Part shown: positions 1-7,165 of the stretch, piece by piece | Layout: each line of letters opens with the position of its first letter | How positions within the stretch are numbered: position 1 is the first letter of the stretch | Assembly: GCA_009786715.1 (NCBI GenBank) | Contig: WQRN01000044.1 | Span: 1 to 12,265, forward strand | DNA length: 12,265 nucleotides | From: Treponema sp. | GTDB lineage: Bacteria; Spirochaetota; Spirochaetia; Treponematales; Breznakiellaceae | Reading direction: 5' to 3' | Notes under the pieces: generated by a model | Databases searched by the model: none | Told to the model about the DNA's origin: nothing | Seen by the model: the letters and a program-made list of their open reading frames with translations, nothing else | Position numbers and translations under genes: made by a program

Positions 1-263
1 CCCTTTAATTGAAAAAGATGCTGTCTGGTTTCTTCATAAAAAGGATCGCTTTCATCAAGCGATTTAGCCAGAGCTTCAAATAAGTCGCCGTCTACAAAAG
101 AGGCGGCTTTTTCTACAATATGAAAACCTTGATCGGTAAATGTAGCAACAACGGCGTTTGATAATTGTCTTATACCCATTACAGCGGTAATTACGCTTAT
201 AGCCACGATGAACGCGGAAAAAAGCGTTATAAATAAAAACTTTAAAGACTTATGAATCTTCAC
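1..263 (-). CDS. Methyl-accepting chemotaxis-type membrane receptor, N-terminal part (cut by left window edge)
   Basis: Only the first 87 codons are visible. They start at a GTG (263-261) preceded by a purine-rich AAGGGTAGG (276-268). The protein opens with a short basic stretch (VKIHKSLK), then one hydrophobic segment at about residues 9-28 (FLFITLFSAFIVAISVITAV). An extracytoplasmic helical region follows, with the phrase VDGDLFEALAKSLDESDPF. That layout of an N-terminal anchor followed by a periplasmic ligand domain is what chemoreceptors of spirochetes and clostridia show. The DGDLF..L..SLDE phrase resembles their sensor domains. The methylation and signalling regions would lie beyond the window, so the chemoreceptor call is by resemblance; a membrane sensor kinase or cyclase with the same kind of front end is the main alternative. 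It has its own putative promoter, so it need not belong to the ABC transporter operon upstream of it. Confidence 0.6.
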   Translation of the reverse strand, partial: MKIHKSLKFLFITLFSAFIVAISVITAVMGIRQLSNAVVATFTDQGFHIVEKAASFVDGDLFEALAKSLDESDPFYEETRQHLFQLK

Positions 264-283
264 CAAACCTACCCTTATAGTCA

Positions 284-312
284 ATAATACCACAAAGCGG
301 AAAAATTTACAA
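284..312 (-). promoter_or_regulatory. Putative sigma-70 type promoter for the chemoreceptor gene
   Basis: On the minus strand a TTGTAA (312-307) is followed after 17 bases by TATTAT (289-284), with a TGG just before the -10 that makes it an extended -10. Transcription would start near 277, giving a leader of about 14 bases that still holds the purine-rich ribosome site. No hairpin terminator separates it from the ABC ATPase gene, so read-through from that operon is also possible. Confidence 0.45.
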
Positions 313-324
313 ACCCGGTTATCA

Positions 325-1107
325 TCAGTTTTGTGAATAACGCTCTAAAAAACGTTTCATTCTGCCGCTTGAAGGGTTATCCAGCAGCGAGGGAGAGCCG
401 TATTCAACCACAACGCCTTCATCTATGAACAAGATTGTATCGGCAACTTCGCGCGCAAATTGCATCTCGTGCGTTACAATGATCATGGTTGTTTTTTTAT
501 CAGCAAGACTGCGGATTACTTTTAACACTTCGCCTGTTAATTCGGGATCGAGCGCCGAAGTCGGCTCGTCAAAACACAGGATATCAGGTTTTAAAGCCAG
601 CGCTCTTGCTATTGCCACGCGCTGCTGCTGTCCGCCAGACAGCTGATGAGGATATAAATCACATTTGGAAGCCAACCCTATTTGATCAAGAAGCTGAATA
701 CTATCTCTTTGTATTTCATCTAGAATATTTTTTTTATTCTTTTTATAATCCGGTAATTTTTGCGCCGCAAGTTCTCTGGCAAGCGAAACATTTTTCAACG
801 CTGTGTGCTGAGGGAATAAATTGAAACTTTGAAATACAAGCCCAAAGTGCAGTCTTTTCCGGCGGATAACGGATTCATCGTAATGAACATGCTCGCTGCA
901 GTCAATTAATGTTTCACCCCGGACAATTATCTGCCCTGCGCTCGGCTTTTCAAGAAAATTCAGGCAGCGCAAAAGCGTCGTCTTTCCGCTTCCGCTTGAG
1001 CCGATAATGGCAAGAACTTCGCCTTCGTTCAATGAAAAACTCATATCGTTCAGAACCTCGGAGGCGCCGAAATGTTTTTCTAATGACTTAACTTCTAAAA
1101 TTGCCAT
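325..1107 (-). CDS. Polar amino-acid ABC transporter, ATP-binding protein (GlnQ/HisP type)
   Basis: This is the cytoplasmic ATPase that drives the importer encoded by the two upstream genes. Its 260 residues carry every ABC landmark: Walker A GSSGSGKT (36-43), Q-loop Gln93 in FQSFNLFPQ, signature LSGGQQQRVAIARAL (156-170), Walker B with catalytic Glu181 (CFDEPTSALDP), and the switch His213 in VTHEMQFAREVAD. The FNLFP and THEM..A..VAD wording is typical of the polar amino-acid subfamily (GlnQ, HisP, ArtP). Two segments are longer than usual for the family: around 66-84, and a Lys-rich stretch around 113-135 (QKLPDYKKNKKNILDE) before the signature. The start ATG lies 4 bases after the permease stop (TAG, 1114-1112), so the genes are almost certainly co-translated; the ribosome site is weak (AGAAGA). 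The exact amino acid carried cannot be read from this subunit. Confidence 0.93.
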   Translation of the reverse strand: MAILEVKSLEKHFGASEVLNDMSFSLNEGEVLAIIGSSGSGKTTLLRCLNFLEKPSAGQIIVRGETLIDCSEHVHYDESVIRRKRLHFGLVFQSFNLFPQHTALKNVSLARELAAQKLPDYKKNKKNILDEIQRDSIQLLDQIGLASKCDLYPHQLSGGQQQRVAIARALALKPDILCFDEPTSALDPELTGEVLKVIRSLADKKTTMIIVTHEMQFAREVADTILFIDEGVVVEYGSPSLLDNPSSGRMKRFLERYSQN

Positions 1108-1111
1108 TCTT

Positions 1112-1759
1112 CTACGCCTTAAAATAGCTTAATCTTTTTTCGATATATCCAAACAAAAGCGTAAGGATCCCGACAAACAGTAAATAGAACGCGCCTGTGT
1201 AAAACAAAGGCCAGATTATCGCCCTTGTCGCTGCAAATGTTTCGGCTACTCTAATAATTTCTACAACCATGATCACGCGCGCGAGAGCCGTATCTTTTAC
1301 AAGCGTGATTATTTCATTGGACATGGGAGCTGTTATTCGTTTTATAACCTGAAGAAGAATGACGCGGAAAAATATCTGCGTCTTTGTCATTCCTAACACC
1401 TGCCCCGCTTCGTACTGGCTATGGGAAATGCTTTCGATTCCGCCGCGGTATATTTCGCTGAAGTAACATGCGTAGTTAATGGAAAACGCGATTATAGCCG
1501 CGTTGATCCGCGACGATATCGGCGCGCCGAAAATAAATCCCGGCACATAAAAAACAATAAAAATCTGGAGCATCAGAGGAATTCCCCGGATGCACCAGAC
1601 AAAAACTTTAACAATGAATCTGAGCGGTTTTATTTTTGACATTGACCCGAAAGAAATTATCAGGCCAAGAGGCAAAGCGAATAAAAGCGTCAGCGAAAAA
1701 ATAAGACATGTTACCTGAAAACCATGTAACAGCCTTAATGTGACAGTCCAGAAATCCAT
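1112..1759 (-). CDS. Polar amino-acid ABC transporter, permease (HisM/GlnP type)
   Basis: This is an inner-membrane channel subunit of 215 residues, a normal length for the family. Hydrophobic segments lie near residues 12-36, 50-72, 86-101 and 183-204. The cytoplasmic EAA coupling loop is clear at about 101-137: SEIYRGGIESI followed by YEAGQVLGMTKTQIF and VILLQ. Family members have AE..RGGI.SI..GQ.EAA..LG in this place. This loop docks on the ATPase encoded just downstream. Only one permease is present, so it probably works as a homodimer. The ATG lies 9 bases after the stop of the binding-protein gene, and its likely ribosome site (AAGGGA) overlaps the last codons of that gene. An eight-T run sits between this site and the ATG. 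Confidence 0.92.
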   Translation of the reverse strand: MDFWTVTLRLLHGFQVTCLIFSLTLLFALPLGLIISFGSMSKIKPLRFIVKVFVWCIRGIPLMLQIFIVFYVPGFIFGAPISSRINAAIIAFSINYACYFSEIYRGGIESISHSQYEAGQVLGMTKTQIFFRVILLQVIKRITAPMSNEIITLVKDTALARVIMVVEIIRVAETFAATRAIIWPLFYTGAFYLLFVGILTLLFGYIEKRLSYFKA

Positions 1760-1768
1760 TAAAAAAAA

Positions 1769-2569
1769 CTATCCCTTAAAATTTGTATCAAGGATGATTG
1801 TGTCTTCGAGTTTATATTTTACCGCAAGATCCCACAACTTTCCTTCTTCATCAAGTTCTTTAAGAGCATTGTTTACTTTATTTCTCAGATCGCTTCCCTT
1901 TTTAAAACCAACCGCGTAAACTTCGTAATCCAGCAGAATGTCCGCGATCATCAAATCGGAATAGTCGCCTGAACCTGCGAGTCTTCTTGCGAGAAGAACA
2001 TCAACCATCGCAAAGTCAACGGCGCCGGATTTTACTTCCAGGAATGTGTTGATCTGCGCGGGCGCTCCTACAATTCTGCCCAAGCTTCCGATTACTTCTT
2101 TTGCCGCTGTTTCACCCGCGGATCCGCTTTCGGCCGCTACGGTCTTGCCGAACAAGCTGTCGATGCTGTTTATTTCATTCGCTCTCGCGGATCTGATAAC
2201 AATGCACTGCTGATTCAGCATGTAACTGTAACTGAAATCGACCATAGCGCTACGCGGCACTCCGTTTTCAAAAGAGTTAGCGGTAAATCCGTTCCAAATC
2301 GCGTTGATAGTTCCGGCTTCAAGTTCTTGATATTTATTGGCCCACTCAATCTCCTGAAACTCTACCTTCATGCCGAGTTTTTCGCCGACGAGCAATGCAA
2401 GATCGGTGTCAAAACCTGTCCAATGTCCGGACGAGTTTCTGTAATTCATAGGTTCATATTCAGTAACACCGCAGATAAGCTTGCCTTCAGCCTTGCCGCC
2501 GCATGAAGTCAAAAAGACCATTCCTGTCAGCATAAGAACCGCCAATACTAAACTAATAATTCTTTTCAT
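1769..2569 (-). CDS. Polar amino-acid ABC transporter, substrate-binding lipoprotein (SBP_bac_3 family)
   Basis: This is the periplasmic or surface lipoprotein that captures the substrate for the importer. The chosen start is the ATG at 2569. It has a strong AAGGAGAGGA ribosome site and gives a textbook lipoprotein signal: MKR, a hydrophobic core, then a lipobox LTSC with Cys23. A longer in-frame start at 2608 would add 13 charged residues in front of the signal and lacks such a site. The mature part is a type-II binding fold: GVTEYEPMNY (34-43) and GHWTGFDTDLA (48-58) at the N-terminus, IWNGFTA (91-97) with Arg106 before VDFSYSY (the usual carboxylate-binding arginine, here after a short insertion), ESGSAGE (147-153), and Asp190 in AVDFAMVDVLLA for the ligand amine. 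The total is 266 residues. It is first in the operon. Substrate specificity is unknown. Confidence 0.92.
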   Translation of the reverse strand: MKRIISLVLAVLMLTGMVFLTSCGGKAEGKLICGVTEYEPMNYRNSSGHWTGFDTDLALLVGEKLGMKVEFQEIEWANKYQELEAGTINAIWNGFTANSFENGVPRSAMVDFSYSYMLNQQCIVIRSARANEINSIDSLFGKTVAAESGSAGETAAKEVIGSLGRIVGAPAQINTFLEVKSGAVDFAMVDVLLARRLAGSGDYSDLMIADILLDYEVYAVGFKKGSDLRNKVNNALKELDEEGKLWDLAVKYKLEDTIILDTNFKG

Positions 2570-2573
2570 AACA

Positions 2574-2584
2574 TTCCTCTCCTT
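2574..2584 (-). promoter_or_regulatory. Strong Shine-Dalgarno that fixes the start of the binding-protein gene
   Basis: The minus strand reads AAGGAGAGGAA, ending 4 bases before the ATG at 2569. It lies downstream of the alternative ATG at 2608, so it supports the shorter protein whose signal peptide starts at once. Confidence 0.8.
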
Positions 2585-2600
2585 ATCAAAATAAGTTAAA

Positions 2601-2632
2601 TTCAACAATTATAGTTTATAATAATAATTGAA
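2601..2632. promoter_or_regulatory. AT-rich dyad overlapping the likely -10 region of the amino-acid transporter operon
   Basis: The arms TTCAACAATTAT (2601-2612) and ATAATAATTGAA (2621-2632) pair at 10 of 12 positions around an 8-base centre. The minus strand has two candidate -10 boxes here, TATAAT (2613-2608) and TATAAA (2620-2615). A TTGCTT at 2645-2640 sits 19 bases upstream of the second. The dyad could be an operator for the leftward operon, but base composition alone makes such symmetry fairly likely. Confidence 0.3.
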
Positions 2633-2662
2633 ATGATACAAGCAATAATTAACTATAGCTAC

Positions 2663-2698
2663 TTTACATAATGCCTCCATTAATGCTATACCTATAAT
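2663..2698 (+). promoter_or_regulatory. Candidate promoter elements for the GH115 gene
   Basis: A perfect TATAAT lies at 2693-2698, only 7 bases before the ATG. A TTTACA lies at 2663-2668, which is 24 bases upstream of that TATAAT but 18 from a TGC-TATACC (2684-2692). Using TATAAT, transcription would begin at or next to the start codon. Using TATACC, the leader would be about 7 bases. Either reading gives a very short or absent leader, in line with the missing Shine-Dalgarno. Confidence 0.4.
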
Positions 2699-2705
2699 AC
2701 ACATT

Positions 2706-5597
2706 ATGAATAAATTTATTATAACAGTTGAATCCGAAGCATTTGAAGGCGTTAAAAGAATTGCAAAGAAAGTAGCGGCAGACTTTGAAAAGGTAAGCGG
2801 CAGCCTTCCTGAAATTCTTCAGACGCTTCCAGCATGCGAAAATCAGGAAAATTCATTGATTTTCGCAACACTTGGAAAAAGCCCTATAACAGACGCTTTT
2901 ATAAAAAATGGTAAATTTGATCCTTCATCTATCAGCGGCAAAAGAGAAGTTTATCAAATTAAATATATCGATAAAACTTTACTTATTTGCGGAAGCGATA
3001 AACGCGGAACAATTTACGGAATGTTCGCATTATCAGAATTTATCGGCGTTTCTCCGCTGCACTTCTGGGGTGACGCTGAACCAGCGCGCAGAAAGGATAT
3101 TGAGATAACAAATAAAATTGAAACAATTTCCAAAGAGCCAAGCGTAAAATACCGCGGTTTTTTTATTAATGATGAATGGCCGTGCTACGGTAATTGGACT
3201 TTTAAACATTATGAAGGTTTTACTTCGGATATGTACGACCATGTGTTTGAGCTTTTACTGCGCCTTAAAGGCAATTATTTATGGCCTGCAATGTGGACAT
3301 CCTGCTTTCCGCTTGACGGACCCGGAGACGCCAACGAAGAGCTGGCTGACATTTACGGCGTTGTAATGGGCGCGTCACATCATGAGCCGTGCCTTCGCGC
3401 AAGCGAGGAATGGGATAAAGTCAGGGGACCTGAATCCATTTACGGCGATGATTGGAATTATTATAAAAATAAAGACGGCCTTTTAAGATACTGGGAAGAC
3501 GCTCTTAAACGAAGCGGGAAATATGAAAAAATTATAACGATAGGCATGAGGGGAGAGCGCGACAGCTCCATGCTCGGCGACAACTCTTCTTTAAAAGAAA
3601 ATATAGATTTATTAAAAGACATAATAAAAAACCAGAGAGAGCTTATAAAAAAGCATGTTAACCCGGACATCAACAGCGTCCCGCAGGTTCTGGCGCTTTA
3701 CAAGGAAGTAGAAGAATATTTTTACGGCGGAGAAAACGCCGAAGGATTAAAAGACTGGAAAGAACTTGACGGCGTAACCTGTATGTTATGCGAAGATAAT
3801 TTCGGTTTTATGCGCACTCTGCCAACCGAAGAAATCAGAAACCGCAAGGGCGGCTTCGGAATGTACTATCATTTTGATTATCACGGCGGTCCGATTTCCT
3901 ATGAGTGGATGCCTTCTACATCGCTTGAAAGAACATGGGAACAAATGTCCATGGCGTACGATTACGGAATAAAAGACATATGGATTGTAAATGCCGGCGA
4001 TTTAAAATTTAATGAAACGCTTTTAGCGTATTTTCTTGAACTAGCTTACGATTTTGAAAAATGGGGAACAAGCGCGCCTAACAGCATAGACAGTTACACG
4101 TCAATGTGGCTGGAAAAAACATTCCCGAACACGGAAACTGCGATTCGTAAAAAGATGGCGGATGTTTTTCACGGATATATCAGGATTAACGCGGCAAGGC
4201 GCCCGGAAGCGCTGAACGACGGTATTTATCATCCGTGTCATTATTTTGAAACCGACAGAATGCTGGCTCTCGCAGACAGTATAGAAGCTTTGAATAAAGA
4301 GGTTTGTGAGTATTTGGCCAGCCTATTTGATGACGGTTCGATTGTTTCTCTTGAAGGAGAAAGAGACGCCTATTACAGCATGATCTCTTTTCCTGCAAAG
4401 GCAAGCATTAACCTTTTACGGATGCATTTATACGCAGGTAAAAACAAACATTACGCGAATCAGGGTAAAAAATCCGCAAATAATTATGCCGCTCTTGTAA
4501 CCAGATGTATCGAAAATGATCATGCCCTAATGAAAGAATTTTCTAATTTTAAAAAAGGCAAATGGGAAGGCATGGAACTTGAACAGCATATCGGTTTTAT
4601 TAAATGGAACGAAGATAACTGCAGGTATCCGCTAAGGTTTCATGTTGAACCGGCGTACAAACCCCGCATGGTTGTTTCACGCAAAGACAGAGAAGAAATT
4701 TACACAAAAACTTACGGCAAGCCAATGACTATTCATATCGACGATTTCCTTTACGCAGAGAATGACGAAGTAATTTTAGAAATCGCAAACGACGGTATCG
4801 GCAGTTTAAATTTCGAGATCAGGCAAGAGCATTTAAATAACTGGCTGGAAATCAGCTCAACAAGAGGCAGAGTTGAATCTTCAGAAGAAATAATTCTTCG
4901 CTGTAATAGAAAAAATTTAAAAAGCGAGATTCAAAGCGCGAAATTAAAAATAATGGACAATGAAACTGCGGTAGCGGTTGAAATAAGAGCAAGAGCGGTT
5001 GATACAGGCAATTTGCCGCCGATGACATTTCTGGAAAATAACGGCGTAATTGCTATGAACGCAAATCATTTTTGCGGCAAGAAAGATTTTAACGGCTGCG
5101 GTTTTATAGAACTAAAAAATTACGGCAAAAGCGGCTGCGGCATGAAGGCCTTTCCGGTAACATCAGATTTTTCAAAATGCCCAGCAGACGGTGAAAGACC
5201 GAATATCTCTTACAGATTTTTAATAGAAGAAACCGATGATTATACCGTAGAAATATGGACAACGCCGACAAATCCTGTTCAAAATAAAAGCGCGCTGAGA
5301 TTTATACTTTCAGATTCTAGCGGCAAAAAGCAGGTGGTTACGGCGGTTTCCGATGATTTCAGAGCGGGCAGCCCCGCGGATTCAAAGTGGTGTCAGGGCG
5401 TGCTTGATAATATTCGTATCAATGCGGCTTTTTTTAAATTTGAAAAAGGCGTTCAGGAAATTTCCGTAGGCATAATGGAAGCCGGTCTTGTACTTGAAAG
5501 AATATTAATATACAGAAACGCTCCGGATCTCCCGGAAGGCAAAACAGTACCTTTTATTTCGTACCTCGGGCCGCCGGAAAGTTTTTTTGTAAAATAA
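2706..5597 (+). CDS. GH115 family alpha-glucuronidase, apparently cytoplasmic
   Basis: GH115 enzymes release alpha-1,2-linked (4-O-methyl)glucuronic acid from xylan or its fragments. The 963 residues match the family from end to end. Residues 1-140 form the N-terminal alpha/beta domain, ending in KRGTIYGMFALSEFIGVSPLHFW. The catalytic barrel has the family wording: YRGFFINDEWP (149-159), LKGNYLWPAMW (187-197), MGASHHEP (221-228), GMRGERD (280-286), CEDNFGFMR (362-370), GGFGMYYHFDYHGGPISYEW (382-401) and IWIVNAGDLKFNE (425-437). A helical region follows to about 650. Residues about 670-765 form a beta-sandwich-like, BACON-like segment (NWLEIS...G). The GH115 C-terminal domain runs from about 775 to the end and closes with SYLGPPES (952-959). 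There is no signal peptide or lipobox: the protein starts MNKFIITVES. Characterised GH115 enzymes are usually exported, so this copy probably acts on imported acidic xylo-oligosaccharides. There is no Shine-Dalgarno before the ATG. It diverges from the amino-acid transporter and converges on the kinase gene with an 11-base gap. Confidence 0.93.
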   Translation: MNKFIITVESEAFEGVKRIAKKVAADFEKVSGSLPEILQTLPACENQENSLIFATLGKSPITDAFIKNGKFDPSSISGKREVYQIKYIDKTLLICGSDKRGTIYGMFALSEFIGVSPLHFWGDAEPARRKDIEITNKIETISKEPSVKYRGFFINDEWPCYGNWTFKHYEGFTSDMYDHVFELLLRLKGNYLWPAMWTSCFPLDGPGDANEELADIYGVVMGASHHEPCLRASEEWDKVRGPESIYGDDWNYYKNKDGLLRYWEDALKRSGKYEKIITIGMRGERDSSMLGDNSSLKENIDLLKDIIKNQRELIKKHVNPDINSVPQVLALYKEVEEYFYGGENAEGLKDWKELDGVTCMLCEDNFGFMRTLPTEEIRNRKGGFGMYYHFDYHGGPISYEWMPSTSLERTWEQMSMAYDYGIKDIWIVNAGDLKFNETLLAYFLELAYDFEKWGTSAPNSIDSYTSMWLEKTFPNTETAIRKKMADVFHGYIRINAARRPEALNDGIYHPCHYFETDRMLALADSIEALNKEVCEYLASLFDDGSIVSLEGERDAYYSMISFPAKASINLLRMHLYAGKNKHYANQGKKSANNYAALVTRCIENDHALMKEFSNFKKGKWEGMELEQHIGFIKWNEDNCRYPLRFHVEPAYKPRMVVSRKDREEIYTKTYGKPMTIHIDDFLYAENDEVILEIANDGIGSLNFEIRQEHLNNWLEISSTRGRVESSEEIILRCNRKNLKSEIQSAKLKIMDNETAVAVEIRARAVDTGNLPPMTFLENNGVIAMNANHFCGKKDFNGCGFIELKNYGKSGCGMKAFPVTSDFSKCPADGERPNISYRFLIEETDDYTVEIWTTPTNPVQNKSALRFILSDSSGKKQVVTAVSDDFRAGSPADSKWCQGVLDNIRINAAFFKFEKGVQEISVGIMEAGLVLERILIYRNAPDLPEGKTVPFISYLGPPESFFVK

Positions 5598-5608
5598 TAG
5601 GCAAATAA

Positions 5609-7165
5609 TTATTCGCTTTCAGCAAACATTGCTTTCAGTTCCGCAAGAACTGAATCCAGCTCCATTTTAAATTCTGCCAGCTGAACGGGAGTTATTGTAT
5701 TGTTCTCACCCATCAGCTGAAACTCCAAATCGGCAGCGATTGTCTGCAGGCGTATTTTTTTTATCTGTCCGGCGTTGCTTTTTAATGAATGTACGATTCT
5801 GTGCGCTGTTTTTTTATCATCCTGATCCAGCGCTCTGCACATATCCTCGTAGCAATTAGAATTGGCTTTAATAAAATATTTTTTAAGCGAATTCTGGAAT
5901 TCCATATCCGCTTCAGGAGAATCAATTTTATCCAGCATAGTGCCGCCGCTTAACGGTTTTAAATATTTCAACAGACACCGCCACAATTCCTGAGAGGTAA
6001 ACGGTTTGCCGACGCAATCATTTAAACCGCTCCTTTTGTATACTTCCCTGTCGTCCGCCATTATATTAGCAGTCATGGCGATTATCGGAACACCGGTGGC
6101 AAGTTTAATGATCTGCGTAGACGCCTCAAGCCCGTCCATAACAGGCATATGCATATCCATAAAAATTAAATCAAACTGCCTTTCATGTTTTTGCAGTCTA
6201 TCTGTAACCATATCAAGACCGATTTTTCCGTTTTCCGCTACAGATGTTTTTAAGCCAACCCTTGAAAGATGTTCGCAAATAACCTGCTGATTCATGATAT
6301 TGTCTTCGCACAGCAGAACCTCGCCTTCGAATACGGGTTTTTCAATTTCTTTAAGCGATACTTTTTTCTCAAAAAATTCTTCTTTTGTAACATCTACTGT
6401 GTCAAAAGTTAAATCGAAATAGAACCTGCTGCCGATTCCGGGCGTGCTTTCTACTAAAAGTTTTCCTCCCATCATTTCTATGATGCTTTTTGTTATCGGT
6501 AAACCAAGCCCTGTGCCGCCGTATTTCCGCGTCGTCCCGCTTTCTCCCTGCGCAAACGGTTCAAAAACCGTATCAATTTGTTTGGCTGTCATGCCAATGC
6601 CTGAATCTTTTACTTCAAAGTGGAAAGTGATTGTGTTCCCGCTGACTGTAACAACATCCGTAACAAGTTTTACAATTCCTGTATTTGTAAATTTTACAGC
6701 GTTGGAAAGAAGGTTTATAAACACCTGACGAAGTCTTGTAGGATCGCCTAATGGTTTTCTGCCGACGCTTGGCTCGGCGTAAAAATGAAGCATAATGCCT
6801 TTTTCCACCGCTTTGGGCATAACAAGAGTTCTGCAGCTGGAAAAAAGATCGTGCATGTCAAACGGAATTTTTTCAAGCTCCATTTTGCCGGATTCAATTT
6901 TTGAAATATCAAGAATATCGTTTATTATCTGCAAAAGCCACTCTGCGTTAGTTTTAATGCTATTTAAATAATCTTTTGTCTTTTTGGAAACAGCGTCATC
7001 TATAGCTAGTTCTGAAAAACCTATGATACTGTTCATCGGCGTCCGTATCTCATGGCTCATATTGGCAAGGAAAGACGACTTTGATTTGCTTGCGGCTTTT
7101 GCCGTATTCAAAGCCGCTTCCAGTTCATTCTGGTATTTGTTTAATTTTTCGGTCCGTTCACGGAC
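5609..7165 (-). repeat. Duplicated kinase module, copy A (coiled coil to HPt of the membrane kinase)
   Basis: This block is homologous to 8848-10410. From the VRERT codons (7165 here, 10410 in copy B) to at least 6281/9526, the copies are colinear at a fixed offset of 3245 bases. Exact matches include a 29-base identity at 6888-6916 and 10133-10161. The offset drops to 3239 at the stop codons, so small indels lie in the REC-HPt linker and C-terminal part, where protein similarity is also lowest. Confidence 0.85.

Noticed and set aside
264..324. Possible terminator after the ABC ATPase gene (AACCCGGTT at about 312-320).
   Set aside because: The dyad has a one-base centre and cannot form a hairpin loop, and the following T-run is not adjacent to a stem.
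2569..2608. Longer start for the binding lipoprotein at 2608.
   Set aside because: It would place 13 charged or polar residues before the signal peptide, while the strong AAGGAGAGGA sits directly before the ATG at 2569.
6006..6728. Plus-strand frames of about 94 codons opposite the kinase receiver and ATPase domains.
   Set aside because: They are antisense shadows: similar ones appear at the matching place in the paralogous kinase (9470-9769) because the coding strand is duplicated.
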